Assembly: GCF_001423245.1 (NCBI RefSeq)
Contig: NZ_LMOH01000029.1
Span: 1 to 64,000 of the forward strand
Direction of reading: 5' to 3'
From: Aureimonas sp. Leaf324
GTDB taxonomy: Bacteria > Pseudomonadota > Alphaproteobacteria > Rhizobiales > Rhizobiaceae
DNA length: 64,000 bases
In this document: positions 34,775 through 44,570 of the stretch, piece after piece
How the letters are laid out: each line of letters starts with the position of its first letter
Position numbering within the stretch: the stretch's first letter is position 1
Notes under the pieces: model-generated
What the model was told of the DNA's origin: nothing
Seen by the model: only the letters and a program-made list of their open reading frames with translations
The model's database searches: none
Translations under genes and position numbers: made by a program

Positions 34775-35663
34775 CGCTGGCGGCCAGCCGCTCGCCGGTG
34801 CGGAAGAAGGTCGCAAAGAGATAGGCGTTGACGCCGACGGGGCAGGCGGCGGCCGCCACTGCGACGGCCAGCCACAGCGGCGGGAGGATCGCGACGCCGA
34901 CGGCATAGACGATCCCCGGCTGGACGAGGAGCGCCAGCGCGGTGAGGGCGAGCGGGGCCGAGCGGTCGGAGCCGACGGGAAAGCGCACCATCGACATGCC
35001 GAGCGCAAAGAGCGCCGTCGGCCCGGCGGTTCCCGCCACCAGCCGCACCACCTCGCCGTGCGGGCCGTCGAGCGGCAGGCCGGTCCAGCGCCAGAGCGCG
35101 CCGAGAGCTAGCCCCACCACCAGCGCGTTGCGCGACAGGTTGCGCGCGACCTGCCCGACGACGCGGCGCGGCGAGAACGAGGCCGCCTCGCCCCGGTCGC
35201 GCGCGTCGCCGAGCGCGGCCCGTTCCAGAAGCAGCGTGGAGACCAGCATCATCGTCGGCAAGTGGATCGCGAGCAGCAGGGCGAGGACGTCGAGCCCTTC
35301 GCGCCCGAACGCGCGCTCGGTCATCGGCACGCCTACGAAGATGAGGTTGGAGAAGCTCGCCGAGACGCCGGCGATCACCGCGCCCCGACGGTCGGTGCCG
35401 GCAAAGCGGCCTCCGATCCACATGCCGGCGGCATAGACCGGCGCAACGCCCGCGAAATACGCGATCCAGAGAAGGAGCGGGTTCGCCCCGCCGAAGTCGG
35501 CCGTGGCGACCGTTCGGAACATCAGGGCGGGCACGGCGACCTTGAACACGAAGCCCGACAGCGCGTCGCCGGTCGATCCCGGCAGGTAGCCGGACTTCGC
35601 CGACAGGGTGCCGAGCGCGATCAGGATGAAGATCGGGGCGACGACGGAGAGGACGAGCGTCAT
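34710..35663 (-). CDS. AEC-family (auxin efflux carrier) transporter
   Basis: 317 aa with about ten hydrophobic segments, beginning LVLSVVAPIFILIALGTL. The AEC family exports or imports organic acids and related solutes by a bile-acid-transporter-like fold. Characteristic features include two half-repeats and conserved SASFSNLIFVGVP and ACPVGVNAYLF segments in the pseudo-symmetric crossover helices. The start is ATG 35663, and longer in-frame extensions overlap the divergent transporter gene. The substrate cannot be told from sequence. Confidence 0.87.
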   Translation of the reverse strand: MTLVLSVVAPIFILIALGTLSAKSGYLPGSTGDALSGFVFKVAVPALMFRTVATADFGGANPLLLWIAYFAGVAPVYAAGMWIGGRFAGTDRRGAVIAGVSASFSNLIFVGVPMTERAFGREGLDVLALLLAIHLPTMMLVSTLLLERAALGDARDRGEAASFSPRRVVGQVARNLSRNALVVGLALGALWRWTGLPLDGPHGEVVRLVAGTAGPTALFALGMSMVRFPVGSDRSAPLALTALALLVQPGIVYAVGVAILPPLWLAVAVAAAACPVGVNAYLFATFFRTGERLAASVIVLSTLLSALTLTGWLALVR

Positions 35664-35834
35664 GGCATCTCGGCTGCGGCGGATCGTGCCTCCCGTTACC
35701 GCGCAAGACCGGGCTAGGCGAGGCGCAATCGAACGCGTCATGGGGTTGACGCATGCCGCCCGGCTGGTATCGCGGGCTTGTCGCCAGAGCGATCGCGAGA
35801 TCGTGCGGCGCTCCATGATAAGGATCCTCGGGCC

Positions 35835-36731
35835 TTGCGCCGGCTTCTTCCCTTCTTTCCGGCCATCTTCGTGTTTCTGTGGTCGACCGGCTTCGTCGGC
35901 GCGCGCTACGCCATGCCGCATGCCGAGCCCTTCACGTTCCTGTCGATGCGATACGCGCTGGCACTCGTGATCCTCGTGCCGATGGCCGCCTTCGCGCTGC
36001 GCGGGGCCAAGGGCGTGACGGTGCCGCGGCTCGCCCATGCCGCCTTTGCCGGCAGCCTGATCCACGGGCTCTATCTCGGCGGCGTGTTCTTTGCCGTGCG
36101 CCACGGGCTGCCGGCCGGCGTGACCGCGCTGGTGGCGGGGCTGCAGCCGCTCCTGACCGCGCTTCTCGCCGCCTCGCTTGTCGGCGAGCGGGTCACCGCG
36201 CGGCACTGGATGGGACTGGCCGTCGGGCTCCTCGGCGTCGGGCTCGTGGTCGCGCCCAAGCTTGGGGGCGCCGGCGGCTTCACGATCGGGCAGCTGATGC
36301 CCGCGCTCGGCGCCGTCGCCGGCATCTCGCTCGGGACCGTGTGGCAGAAGCGGTTCGTCGGCAGCCTCGACCTGCGCGTCGGCACGGCGGTGCAGTATGT
36401 CGGGGCGCTGCTGCCGACCTTCATGGCCGCCTACGCCTTCGAGACCATGCAGGTCGACTGGGCCGCCGAAATGGTGCTCGCGCTCGTCTGGCTGACGCTG
36501 GCGCTCTCGATCGGGGCGATCTTCCTGCTTCTCTACCTGATCCGCGAAGGGGCGGTCTCGCGCGTGGCCTCGCTGATGTATCTCGTGCCCGCCGTCACCG
36601 CGCTGCAGACCTTCGTTCTCTTCGGCGAGCAACTCACGGCGGTGCAGCTTCTCGGCATGGCACTGGCGGCGGGCGGCGTCGCGGCGGCCACCGGCGCGCT
36701 GAACATTGGGAAGCGCGGCCGCGAGGCATGA
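35835..36731 (+). CDS. DMT-family (EamA) transporter
   Basis: About 298 aa with ten predicted membrane helices in two EamA repeats, starting RRLLPFFPAIFVFLWSTGFVG, where FLWSTGFVGA is the usual first-helix signature. It is probably an exporter of amino acids, metabolites or drugs, with substrate unknown. No ATG is available near the conserved start. TTG 35835, with AAGGA about 11 bases upstream, fits the family length best, and another TTG at 35778 would add 19 residues. Confidence 0.85.
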   Translation: MRRLLPFFPAIFVFLWSTGFVGARYAMPHAEPFTFLSMRYALALVILVPMAAFALRGAKGVTVPRLAHAAFAGSLIHGLYLGGVFFAVRHGLPAGVTALVAGLQPLLTALLAASLVGERVTARHWMGLAVGLLGVGLVVAPKLGGAGGFTIGQLMPALGAVAGISLGTVWQKRFVGSLDLRVGTAVQYVGALLPTFMAAYAFETMQVDWAAEMVLALVWLTLALSIGAIFLLLYLIREGAVSRVASLMYLVPAVTALQTFVLFGEQLTAVQLLGMALAAGGVAAATGALNIGKRGREA

Positions 36732-36804
36732 CGTCGCGGTGCTCGCGCACGCGCGCGTGAACGCCTATATCGTGCCCAGCGGCCAGCAGCCGGAAAGAAG
36801 CCAG

Positions 36805-36993
36805 ATGTCGACGATCTTCACCATCCTCGCCGTGATCTTCATGATCGCGGTCGCCGTGGTCCTCGTGATGGGCCTTGCCAACATGATGCGCGGCGGTCCG
36901 GGCAACACCTCGCAGAAGCTGATGCGCGCGCGCGTCATGCTGCAGGCGATCGCGGTCGCCGTGATCGTGGGCGCCCTCTACTTCGCACGCTGA
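36805..36993 (+). CDS. HIG1-domain twin-transmembrane protein
   Basis: 62 aa from ATG 36805 with two membrane helices (about 3-23 and 42-60) joined by a short loop containing MMRGGPGNTSQKLMRARVML, the RARV-type motif of HIG_1_N proteins. Mitochondrial relatives associate with respiratory complexes III/IV, and alphaproteobacterial copies are thought to assist cytochrome oxidase. It precedes the cobalamin adenosyltransferase gene by about 60 bases. Confidence 0.85.
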   Translation: MSTIFTILAVIFMIAVAVVLVMGLANMMRGGPGNTSQKLMRARVMLQAIAVAVIVGALYFAR

Positions 36994-37054
36994 GCCGTTC
37001 ACGTGCGCCGGCCGCGTCCTAGATGCGGCGCGACACGGCGACGGGGACACACGC

Positions 37055-37627
37055 ATGGTTCGGCTCACCAAGATCTACACGCGCACCGGCGACAAGGGCA
37101 CGACGGCGCTTGGCAGCGGCGAGCGGCGTCTCAAGAGCGATCTCCGCATCGAGGCCTACGGCACAGTGGACGAGGCGAACTCGCTGATCGGCGTCGCGCG
37201 CCTCGACGCCTCGCCCGACCTCGACGCCAGTCTGTCGCGCATCCAGAACGACCTCTTCGATCTCGGCGCCGACCTCGCGACGCCCGAGACCGACGAGCCG
37301 CTGCCGTTCGAGCGGCTGGCGATCGTGGCCGCGCAGGTCGACTGGCTGGAGCGCGAGATCGACCGGCTGAATGCCGATCTTCAGCCTCTGAACTCCTTCG
37401 TCCTTCCCGCCGGCACCGCGACATCGAGCCGGTTGCATGTCGCGCGCACCGTCGCGCGCCGGGCCGAGCGGCACATGGTCGAGCTTTCGCGCCGCGAGGG
37501 CGAGCGCGTCTCGGATGCCGCGCTGAAATACGTCAATCGCCTGTCGGACTACCTCTTCGTCGCAGCGCGCCATGCCAATTACGGCGGGCGCGGCGACGTC
37601 CTCTGGGTGCCAGGCGCCAACCGCTGA
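37055..37627 (+). CDS. Cob(I)yrinic acid a,c-diamide / cob(I)alamin adenosyltransferase, PduO type
   Basis: 190 aa. It transfers adenosyl from ATP to cob(I)alamin to make coenzyme B12. The PduO-type signature is clear: KIYTRTGDKGTTALGSGER at the N-terminus (ATP loop), YGTVDEANSLIG, and RRAERHMVELSRREG plus YVNRLSDYLFVAAR near the C-terminus, where the Arg and Asn contact ATP. Length is normal. Its position beside fatty-acid oxidation and Etf genes is common in Rhizobiales. Confidence 0.92.
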   Translation: MVRLTKIYTRTGDKGTTALGSGERRLKSDLRIEAYGTVDEANSLIGVARLDASPDLDASLSRIQNDLFDLGADLATPETDEPLPFERLAIVAAQVDWLEREIDRLNADLQPLNSFVLPAGTATSSRLHVARTVARRAERHMVELSRREGERVSDAALKYVNRLSDYLFVAARHANYGGRGDVLWVPGANR

Positions 37628-37630
37628 ACG

Positions 37631-37650
37631 CTTTGACCTTTACGTCAAAG
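37631..37650. promoter_or_regulatory. Palindromic operator-like site upstream of etfBA
   Basis: CTTTGAC and GTCAAAG form perfect 7-base arms around CTTTAC. The spacing and TTTACGTCAA core resemble sites for MerR-type LiuR regulators of branched-chain amino acid and fatty-acid catabolism. It lies 143 bases before etfB, in a leader that has no gene. Confidence 0.5.
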
Positions 37651-37793
37651 GAATATAGCTTCCAGCGCGATCCATCGAGCCGAGCGGCCATCCGCTCGCT
37701 TGAACCCGCTTCGCCGTCTCCTTAAGACAGTCGGAGCTTGAGAGGCCGGCCCGAAGCGCGACTCGAAACGGGCCAAGACAGGGAAAGCCCCGC

Positions 37794-38540
37794 ATGAAGA
37801 TCCTCGTCTGCGTGAAGCGTGTCGTCGACTACAACGTGAAGGTCCGCGTGAAGGCGGACGGGACGGGCGTCGAGCTCGCCAACGTGAAGATGTCGATGAA
37901 CCCGTTCGACGAGATCGCGGTCGAGGAAGCGCTGCGGCTGAAGGAGAAGGGCGCGGCCACCGAGATCGTCGTCGTGTCGGCCGGCCCGACGCAGGCGCAG
38001 GAGACGATCCGGACGGCGCTCGCGATGGGCGCCGACCGCGGCATCCTCGTCAAGGCGGACGGGCGCCTCGAGCCGCTCACCGTGGCCAAGCTCCTGAAGG
38101 GTGTCGTCGAGGCCGAGAAGCCCGATCTCGTGATCCTCGGCAAGCAGGCGATCGACGACGACTGCAATCAGACCGGACAGATGCTCGCCGGCCTCCTCGG
38201 CTGGGCGCAAGGCACGTTCGCCTCGAAGGTCGAGGTGGCGGACGGCACCTTGAACGTCACGCGCGAGGTGGACGGCGGTCTCCAGACGGTCGGCCTCACC
38301 TTGCCCGCGATCGTCACCACCGACCTTCGCCTCAACGAGCCGCGCTATGCCTCGCTCCCCAACATCATGAAGGCGAAGAAGAAGCCGCTGGAGGAGAAGG
38401 ACGCGTCGGAGTTCGGCGTCGACCTCGCGCCCCGCCTCGAGGTCGTGAAGGTCGCCGAGCCGAAGGGCCGGCAGGCGGGCGTCAAGGTCGGCTCGGTGGA
38501 CGAGCTGGTCTCGGCCCTCAAGGGCGCCGGGCTGGTCTGA
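37794..38540 (+). CDS. etfB: Electron transfer flavoprotein subunit beta
   Basis: 248 aa. The beta subunit of the ETF heterodimer, which carries electrons from acyl-CoA and other dehydrogenases to ETF-ubiquinone oxidoreductase. Family features are [19 protein letters not shown] at the N-terminus, ADRGILV, and the AMP-binding [20 protein letters not shown] segment near residue 120. The end [11 protein letters not shown] is standard. The alpha-subunit gene follows after 49 bases, then 3-hydroxybutyryl-CoA dehydrogenase. Confidence 0.95.
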   Translation: MKILVCVKRVVDYNVKVRVKADGTGVELANVKMSMNPFDEIAVEEALRLKEKGAATEIVVVSAGPTQAQETIRTALAMGADRGILVKADGRLEPLTVAKLLKGVVEAEKPDLVILGKQAIDDDCNQTGQMLAGLLGWAQGTFASKVEVADGTLNVTREVDGGLQTVGLTLPAIVTTDLRLNEPRYASLPNIMKAKKKPLEEKDASEFGVDLAPRLEVVKVAEPKGRQAGVKVGSVDELVSALKGAGLV

Positions 38541-38589
38541 GCCGCCCGCGACCGACGCCCCGTTCCCTCTTTTTCGCGAGATCCGTTCC

Positions 38590-39519
38590 ATGACCACGCT
38601 TCTGATCGCCGAGCACGACAACAAGACCCTTTCGGGCGAGACCGCCAAGGCCCTGACGGCCGCCGCTCAACTCGGCGGCGACGTCCATGTCCTCGTCGCC
38701 GGCGAGGGCTCCGCCCCTGTCGCCGAGGCCGCCGCCAAGCTCCAGGGCGTCGCCAAGGTGCTGCATGCCGACGCCCCCGGTCTCGGCCATCACCTTGCCG
38801 AGCCGCTGGCCGCGCTCGTCGTGCAGCTTGCCTCGAGCTACGATGCGATCGTCGCGCCTGCGACCGCCTCCCTCAAGAACGCACTGCCGCGCGCGGCCGC
38901 GCTCCTCGACGTGATGCAGGTGTCGGATGTGATCGCCGTGCACGGCGCGGACACGTTCGAGCGTCCGGTCTATGCCGGCAACGCGGTGGAAACCGTTCGC
39001 TCCACCGACAAGATCAAGGTGCTGACCGTGCGCACCGCGGCCTTTGCGGCGGCGGGCGAGGGTGGCTCGGCCTCGATCGAGAGCGTCGGGGCTGCGAGCG
39101 ACCCTGCCGTGTCGAAGTTCGTCTCCGAGGCCGTCGTCCATTCCGAGCGTCCGGAGCTTTCGGGCGCCAAGGTCATCGTGTCCGGCGGTCGGGCGCTGGG
39201 CTCGAAGGAGAAGTTCGAGGAGGTCATGCTGCCGCTCGCCGACAAGCTCGGCGCAGCCGTCGGCGCGAGCCGGGCGGCGGTCGACGCCGGCTACGCCCCG
39301 AACGACTGGCAGGTCGGCCAGACCGGCAAGGTCGTGGCGCCGGACCTCTATGTCGCCTGCGGCATCTCGGGGGCGATCCAGCATCTCGCCGGCATGAAGG
39401 ACTCGAAGGTCATCGTCGCCATCAACAAGGACGAGGACGCCCCGATCTTCCAGGTCGCCGACTACGGCCTCGTCGGCGACATCTTCCAGATCGTGCCCGA
39501 ACTGACCGCCAAGGTCTGA
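38590..39519 (+). CDS. etfA: Electron transfer flavoprotein subunit alpha
   Basis: 309 aa. Partner of EtfB, holding most of the FAD site. The C-terminal FAD signature is present ([20 protein letters not shown], then [17 protein letters not shown]), and the N-terminal half has the ETF domain with [15 protein letters not shown]. Length and start are normal. Co-transcription with etfB and the downstream dehydrogenase gene is likely. Confidence 0.95.
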   Translation: MTTLLIAEHDNKTLSGETAKALTAAAQLGGDVHVLVAGEGSAPVAEAAAKLQGVAKVLHADAPGLGHHLAEPLAALVVQLASSYDAIVAPATASLKNALPRAAALLDVMQVSDVIAVHGADTFERPVYAGNAVETVRSTDKIKVLTVRTAAFAAAGEGGSASIESVGAASDPAVSKFVSEAVVHSERPELSGAKVIVSGGRALGSKEKFEEVMLPLADKLGAAVGASRAAVDAGYAPNDWQVGQTGKVVAPDLYVACGISGAIQHLAGMKDSKVIVAINKDEDAPIFQVADYGLVGDIFQIVPELTAKV

Positions 39520-39557
39520 CGGGGCAAGGTCTGACAGGGACGGACACGGAGGGCGCG

Positions 39558-40436
39558 ATGACGAGCATTCGGACGGTGGGCGTCATCGGCGCCGGGCAGA
39601 TGGGCGCGGGGATCGCGCAGGTCAGCGCGCAGGCGGGCTACGACGTCGTGCTCTACGACGTCAGCCTCGATCTCGCGACGAAAGGGATCGAGAAGATCGC
39701 CGCCGGTCTCGATCGGCTCGTTGCCGCCGGCAAGCTGGACGCCGGGGCACGCGAGGCGGCGCTGAAGCGCCTGAAGCCCGCCGACGGGGTCAACGATCTC
39801 GCCCCCTGCGATCTCGTGATCGAGGCGGCGACCGAAAAGGAAGAGATCAAGCGGCGCATCTTCGCGCAGGTCTGCCCGGTGCTTCGCCCCGAGGCGATCC
39901 TCGCGTCCAATACGTCCTCGATCTCGATTACGCGCCTGGCGTCCGGCACCGACCGGGCGGAGCGCTTTCTCGGCATCCATTTCATGAACCCCGTTCCGGT
40001 CATGAAGCTCGTCGAGCTCGTACGCGGCATCGCCACCGACGACGCCGTGTTCGAGGCGTCCAAGGGCTTCGTCGCCAGCCTCGACAAGACCATGACGATC
40101 TCGGAGGACTTTCCGGGCTTCATCGTCAACCGCGTGTTGATCCCGATGATCAACGAGGCGATCTACACCCTGCACGAGGGCGTCGGCTCGGTGGAATCGA
40201 TCGACGCCTCGATGCGGCTCGGCGCCAACCATCCGATGGGCCCGTTCCAGCTGGCCGACTTCATCGGTCTCGATACCTGCCTGTCGATCATGCAGGTGCT
40301 GCACGACGGCCTCGCCGATTCGAAGTACCGGCCGTGCCCGCTCCTGGTGAAATACGTCGAGGCCGGATGGCTCGGCCGCAAGGTCAAGCGTGGCTTCTAC
40401 GACTATCGCGGCGAGACGCCCGTCCCGACGCGCTGA
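39558..40436 (+). CDS. 3-hydroxybutyryl-CoA dehydrogenase
   Basis: 292 aa, NAD(P)-dependent oxidation of 3-hydroxyacyl-CoA (or the reverse reaction) in short-chain fatty-acid and polyhydroxybutyrate metabolism. The Rossmann loop [15 protein letters not shown] starts the protein. [11 protein letters not shown] and [17 protein letters not shown] (with the catalytic His) are classic, and Glu and Asn of the active site follow. The C-terminal domain has [13 protein letters not shown]. It lies 38 bases downstream of etfA, matching a role feeding electrons to ETF-linked beta-oxidation. Confidence 0.93.
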   Translation: MTSIRTVGVIGAGQMGAGIAQVSAQAGYDVVLYDVSLDLATKGIEKIAAGLDRLVAAGKLDAGAREAALKRLKPADGVNDLAPCDLVIEAATEKEEIKRRIFAQVCPVLRPEAILASNTSSISITRLASGTDRAERFLGIHFMNPVPVMKLVELVRGIATDDAVFEASKGFVASLDKTMTISEDFPGFIVNRVLIPMINEAIYTLHEGVGSVESIDASMRLGANHPMGPFQLADFIGLDTCLSIMQVLHDGLADSKYRPCPLLVKYVEAGWLGRKVKRGFYDYRGETPVPTR

Positions 40437-40451
40437 AAAGGCTCCGACGTT

Positions 40452-40670
40452 TTGAGCGACACGACCCGCGATTACAACGGCGCGCCTCTGTCGGACGGCG
40501 ACAGCGTGACCCTGATCAAGGACCTCAAGGTGAAGGGCACCAGTGTCACGCTGAAGCGCGGCACGCTGATGAAAAATATCCGCCTCACCGGAGACCCGGA
40601 TCTCGTCGAGTGCCGGGCCGAGAAGGTGAAGGACCTCGTGCTGCGCACCGAGTTCCTGAAGAAAGCCTGA
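40452..40670 (+). CDS. PhnA/YjdM C-terminal-domain protein
   Basis: 72 aa, TTG start at 40452 with AAAAGG upstream. The sequence DSVTLIKDLKVKGTSVTLKR, then GTLMKNIRLTGDPDLVEC is the SH3-like PhnA domain. The N-terminal zinc ribbon of full-length YjdM is absent. Despite the family's alkylphosphonate-utilisation name, the biochemical role is unclear. It follows the dehydrogenase gene by 15 bases and converges on the TlpA-like gene 3 bases later. Confidence 0.85.
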   Translation: MSDTTRDYNGAPLSDGDSVTLIKDLKVKGTSVTLKRGTLMKNIRLTGDPDLVECRAEKVKDLVLRTEFLKKA

Positions 40671-40673
40671 TCG

Positions 40674-41348
40674 TCAGACGCCGCCGCCCTTCAGGGCGTC
40701 GATGAGGCGCAGGCCGTCGGGGCTCGCCCATTCCGCCGGCCCGTTCATCGCGGCCCGCGCGCAGCCCCCCGCGTCGACCAGGAGCGTCACCGGCAGGCCG
40801 AGCGCCACGCCCTGGCGCTTCAGGTCGTTGAAGACCCCCATCGTCTCGTCGCGGTAGTAGGGCAGGGACTTGAGGCCGGTCTCGGCATAGAAGCCGCGCG
40901 GCTTGGCGTCGTCACCCATGTCGACGTTGATCGGCACCACCGCGAAGCTCTCGTCGCCCGCCTCGCGCTCGAGTTGGTCGAGCGCCGGCATCTCGGCCCG
41001 GCACGGCGCGCACCACGTCGCCCACAGATTGACGAGGAGCGACTGGCCTTTCAGGGCGGCAAGGCTCGTGTCGCGGCCATCGCCATCCTTGAAGGCAAGG
41101 CCCGAGACGTCGAACGGCGACTCCAGCGGGCGCATCGCCGCGACCTCGCCGCGCGCCGCCCCGTCGAGCGCCGCCGAAAGGGCCGCCGCCGCCGGGCAGG
41201 CCGCCACCGCTTCGTTGCCAGAGCGCGTTTCCATCACGTATACGCCGAGGGCCCCGGCGAGCAGTCCGCCGGCGAGCGCAATGCTCAAGATCCGCTTCGT
41301 GCCCCAAGGCCGGGGGGCGGGGGACGGGGTCTGCTTCGGGTCGGACAT
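40674..41348 (-). CDS. tlpA: TlpA-family thiol:disulfide reductase
   Basis: 224 aa from ATG 41348. An N-terminal membrane anchor ([19 protein letters not shown]) places the thioredoxin domain in the periplasm. The active site is [14 protein letters not shown] cis-Pro loop (GLPVTLLVD) and an extra cysteine pair at ACPAAAALS and GGCARAAM resemble Bradyrhizobium TlpA, which reduces copper and cytochrome oxidase assembly proteins. It is divergent from argH with only 19 bases between start codons, so the promoters must overlap or lie within the opposite gene. Confidence 0.88.
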   Translation of the reverse strand: MSDPKQTPSPAPRPWGTKRILSIALAGGLLAGALGVYVMETRSGNEAVAACPAAAALSAALDGAARGEVAAMRPLESPFDVSGLAFKDGDGRDTSLAALKGQSLLVNLWATWCAPCRAEMPALDQLEREAGDESFAVVPINVDMGDDAKPRGFYAETGLKSLPYYRDETMGVFNDLKRQGVALGLPVTLLVDAGGCARAAMNGPAEWASPDGLRLIDALKGGGV

Positions 41349-41367
41349 CGGCAGGAAAGGCCTTTTC

Positions 41368-42768
41368 GTGGACAAGACGACGAGCAACGAGATGTGGGGC
41401 GGACGCTTCGCCTCCGGTCCCAGCGCGATCATGGAAGCGATCAACGCCTCGATCGACTTCGACAAGCGCCTTTACCGGGAAGACATCGCCGGGTCGATCG
41501 CCCATGCCGAAATGCTCGGGAACCAAGGCATCATCTCGGCCGAAGACGCGGCGGAAATCAGGCGCGGTCTGGAGATGATCCGTACCGAGATCGACGAGGG
41601 GCGCTTCGCCTTCTCGAAGGCGCGCGAGGACATCCACATGAACGTGGAGGCGCGGCTCGCCGAACTCATCGGCCCGGCCGCCGGTCGCCTCCACACCGCG
41701 CGCTCGCGCAACGATCAGGTGGCCGTCGACTTCCGCCTGTTCGTGAAGGGCGCGGCGAAGGACCTCGACCGGGCGTTGCGCGGCTTGCAGGAAGCGCTTC
41801 TCGCGCGTGCGGAGGAGCATGCGGCGAGCGTGATGCCGGGCTTCACCCATCTTCAGGCCGCCCAGCCCGTCACCTTCGGCCACCATTGCCTTGCTTATGT
41901 CGAGATGGCCGGCCGCGACCGCGGCCGCGTGCAGGACGCGATGCGGCGCATGGACGAATCGCCGCTCGGCGCCGCCGCGCTGGCCGGCACCGGCTTTCCG
42001 ATCGACCGCCATCTCACGGCAGAGGCGCTCGGCTTCCGCGAGCCGACGCGCAACTCGCTGGATTCCGTCTCCGACCGCGACTACGCGCTGGAATTCCTGT
42101 CGGCCTCGGCGATCTGCGCGACCCACCTGTCGCGCTTGGCGGAAGAGATCGTCATCTGGTCGACGCCGCAATTCGACTTCGTGCGCCTGTCGGACGCCTT
42201 CTCGACCGGCTCGTCCATCATGCCGCAGAAGAAGAACCCGGACGCGGCCGAACTCGTGCGCGCCAAGACGGGCCGGATCGTCGGCTCGCTGGTAGCGCTC
42301 CTGACCATCATGAAGGGGCTGCCGCTCAGCTATTCCAAGGACATGCAGGAGGACAAGGAGCAGGTCTTCGACGCCGTCGACAGCCTGGCCCTCGCGCTCG
42401 CGGCGATGACCGGCATGGTGAGCGATCTCCAGGTGAACGCGGCCAAGATGCGCGCGGCCGCGGGCGCCGGCTTCTCCACCGCGACGGATCTCGCCGACTG
42501 GCTGGTGCGCGAACTCGGACTGCCGTTCCGCGAGGCCCACCACGTGACCGGCCGCGTCGTGGCGCTCGCCGAGGAGCGGCGCGTCGCGCTGGAGGATCTG
42601 CCGCTCGCCGACCTCCGGTCGATCGAGGCGCGGATCGGCGAGGAGATCTATTCGGTCCTCTCGGTGGATGCCTCGGTCGCCAGCCGGACGAGCTTCGGCG
42701 GCACGGCGCCGGACGGCGTACGCGCACAGGCCAAGGCCTGGCGCGAGCGGCTCGCCGCCGAAGGCTAG
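41368..42768 (+). CDS. argH: Argininosuccinate lyase
   Basis: 466 aa, GTG start at 41368 with GGAAAGG ahead. It cleaves argininosuccinate to arginine and fumarate, the last step of arginine synthesis. The fumarase/aspartase superfamily signature [12 protein letters not shown] is present, as are the N-terminal [21 protein letters not shown] and the catalytic [16 protein letters not shown]. Length is typical. lptM and lysA follow in the same direction, the conserved rhizobial order. Confidence 0.95.
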   Translation: MDKTTSNEMWGGRFASGPSAIMEAINASIDFDKRLYREDIAGSIAHAEMLGNQGIISAEDAAEIRRGLEMIRTEIDEGRFAFSKAREDIHMNVEARLAELIGPAAGRLHTARSRNDQVAVDFRLFVKGAAKDLDRALRGLQEALLARAEEHAASVMPGFTHLQAAQPVTFGHHCLAYVEMAGRDRGRVQDAMRRMDESPLGAAALAGTGFPIDRHLTAEALGFREPTRNSLDSVSDRDYALEFLSASAICATHLSRLAEEIVIWSTPQFDFVRLSDAFSTGSSIMPQKKNPDAAELVRAKTGRIVGSLVALLTIMKGLPLSYSKDMQEDKEQVFDAVDSLALALAAMTGMVSDLQVNAAKMRAAAGAGFSTATDLADWLVRELGLPFREAHHVTGRVVALAEERRVALEDLPLADLRSIEARIGEEIYSVLSVDASVASRTSFGGTAPDGVRAQAKAWRERLAAEG

Positions 42769-42846
42769 AGATTGGCGCGCCGACGCGCTAAGCACGGGGA
42801 AGCCGGGCCGCGCGCCCGGAGCATGGGCGACGGGGTTCCGGACAGC

Positions 42847-43104
42847 ATGACCAAGCCAGCTTACGCGATCTGTCTCGGCCTTTGCGCCGCCTTGGCGCTT
42901 GCCGGTTGCGGGCGCAAGACCTTCCCGGTGGCAACGCGTGCCGACGGGCAGGTGTCGCGCGCCGTGGTGCCGGACGCGGCGGGCACCGCGCGCCTGCCCA
43001 AGGTCGCCCCGCTCGCCAGCGACCGGTCGGTGCTGCCGACCGAAGTCACCACCAATCCCGATGCCGACAAGAAGCGTTTCGTCCTCGACGGCCTTCTGAA
43101 CTAG
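42847..43104 (+). CDS. lptM: LptM-like small lipoprotein
   Basis: 85 aa from ATG 42847. A signal peptide ending ALALAGC places lipidated Cys at about residue 21, followed by GRKTFP, close to the LptM (YifL) pattern LxGCGxKGPL. LptM assists LptD maturation in the lipopolysaccharide export translocon at the outer membrane. The location between argH and lysA is the usual one. Confidence 0.82.
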   Translation: MTKPAYAICLGLCAALALAGCGRKTFPVATRADGQVSRAVVPDAAGTARLPKVAPLASDRSVLPTEVTTNPDADKKRFVLDGLLN

Positions 43105-43122
43105 ACCGCCCAAGGCGACGCC

Positions 43123-44388
43123 ATGAACCATTTCGAATACCGGGACGGCATCCTCTATGCCGAGGGCGTCGACCTCAGGGCGATCGCGGCCGACGTCGGC
43201 ACGCCGTTCTACTGCTATTCCACCGCGACGCTGACGCGGCACTACCGCGTTTTCGCCGACGCCTTCGCCGACATCGACGCCACCGTCTGCTACGCGATGA
43301 AGGCGAACTCCAACCAGGCGGTGCTGAAGACGCTGGCGGCGCTGGGTGCCGGCGCCGACGTCGTGTCGGGCGGCGAACTCGCGCGCGCGCTTGCCGCCGG
43401 CATTCCGGCGGAGACGATCATGTTCTCCGGCGTCGGCAAGACGGCGGCCGAGATCGACGCCGGCCTCGACGCCGGCATCTTCTGCTTCAACGTCGAGTCC
43501 GAGCCCGAGCTCCACGCGATCTCGGCGCGCGCTTTCGCCACGGGGCGCACCGCCCATGTCTCGTTCCGCATCAACCCGGACGTCGACGCCCGCACGCATG
43601 CGAAGATCTCGACCGGCAAGAAGTCCGACAAGTTCGGCATCGCCTTCGAGCGCGCCGAGGCGATCTACGACCTCGCGGCGACGCTCCCCGGCATCGCGGT
43701 TTCCGGCATCGACATGCATATCGGCTCGCAGATCGTCGAGCTCGAGCCCTTCGACCTTGCCTTCGCCAAGCTCGCCGAACTCGTGCGCCGCCTGCGCGGG
43801 CGGGGCCACGACATCACCCATATCGATCTCGGCGGCGGGCTCGGCGTGCCCTACCGCCAGTCCAACGAGCTGCCGCCTGGGCCCCCGGCCTATGCCGAGA
43901 TCGTCAAACGGCATGTGCGCGATCTCGGCGCCAAGGTGATCTTCGAGCCGGGCCGGCTGATCGCCGCCAATGCCGGTATTCTCGTCACCTCGGTGATCTA
44001 CCGCAAGGAGGAGCCGGGTCGCACCTTCCTGATCGTCGACGCCGCCATGAACGACCTGATCCGCCCGACGCTCTACGAGGCCTGGCACGAGATCCGGCCG
44101 GTGGTGGAGCCGACGGGCGATGCCGATTTCGTGACCGCGGATGTCGTCGGCCCGGTCTGCGAGAGCGGCGACTTCCTCGCCAAGGACCGCTCGCTGCCGG
44201 CCGCGAACGCCGGCGATCTTCTCGCCGTCGCCTCGGCCGGCGCCTATGGGGCCGTGCAGTCCGGCACCTACAACACGCGGGCGCTGGTGCCCGAGGTGCT
44301 GGTGAAGGACGACGCCTATGCCGTGGTGCGCCCGCGCATGGAGGTCGAGGCCCTGATCGCGCTCGACCGCCTGCCGCCCTGGCTCTGA
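43123..44388 (+). CDS. lysA: Diaminopimelate decarboxylase
   Basis: 421 aa, PLP-dependent decarboxylation of meso-diaminopimelate to L-lysine. The PLP lysine is in CYAMKANSNQAVL. SGGELARALAAG, HIGSQI, the glycine loop IDLGGGLGVPY and EPGRLIAANAG are all in place. The C-terminal catalytic Cys segment is GPVCESGDFLAKDR. It starts 18 bases after lptM and is likely co-transcribed with argH. Confidence 0.96.
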   Translation: MNHFEYRDGILYAEGVDLRAIAADVGTPFYCYSTATLTRHYRVFADAFADIDATVCYAMKANSNQAVLKTLAALGAGADVVSGGELARALAAGIPAETIMFSGVGKTAAEIDAGLDAGIFCFNVESEPELHAISARAFATGRTAHVSFRINPDVDARTHAKISTGKKSDKFGIAFERAEAIYDLAATLPGIAVSGIDMHIGSQIVELEPFDLAFAKLAELVRRLRGRGHDITHIDLGGGLGVPYRQSNELPPGPPAYAEIVKRHVRDLGAKVIFEPGRLIAANAGILVTSVIYRKEEPGRTFLIVDAAMNDLIRPTLYEAWHEIRPVVEPTGDADFVTADVVGPVCESGDFLAKDRSLPAANAGDLLAVASAGAYGAVQSGTYNTRALVPEVLVKDDAYAVVRPRMEVEALIALDRLPPWL

Positions 44389-44570
44389 CTGCCGGCTGCC
44401 GGCGCGGCATCACGCCCGCGTCGGCGCCTCGCCTTCGCCTCAAAAGCTGTTAGTCTGTTGAATGACTTGAGGGACGCCCCGCGCCATCGTGCACCGGCGG
44501 CGCCCTCGGCATTGAGGCGCGGAGCCCGGAGCCGGCGGCGGCACGGCCCGCCCGTTTCGAAAGCGGCTTC

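Noticed and set aside
34710-36632. 640-codon minus-strand frame across two transporter genes
   Set aside because: Only the part from 35663 downward is the AEC transporter. The extension is antisense to the EamA transporter and low-complexity charged.
40903-44088. Very long open frames antisense to argH and lysA (over 1000 codons)
   Set aside because: They are a by-product of high GC content. The opposite strand encodes argH, lptM and lysA with all family motifs.
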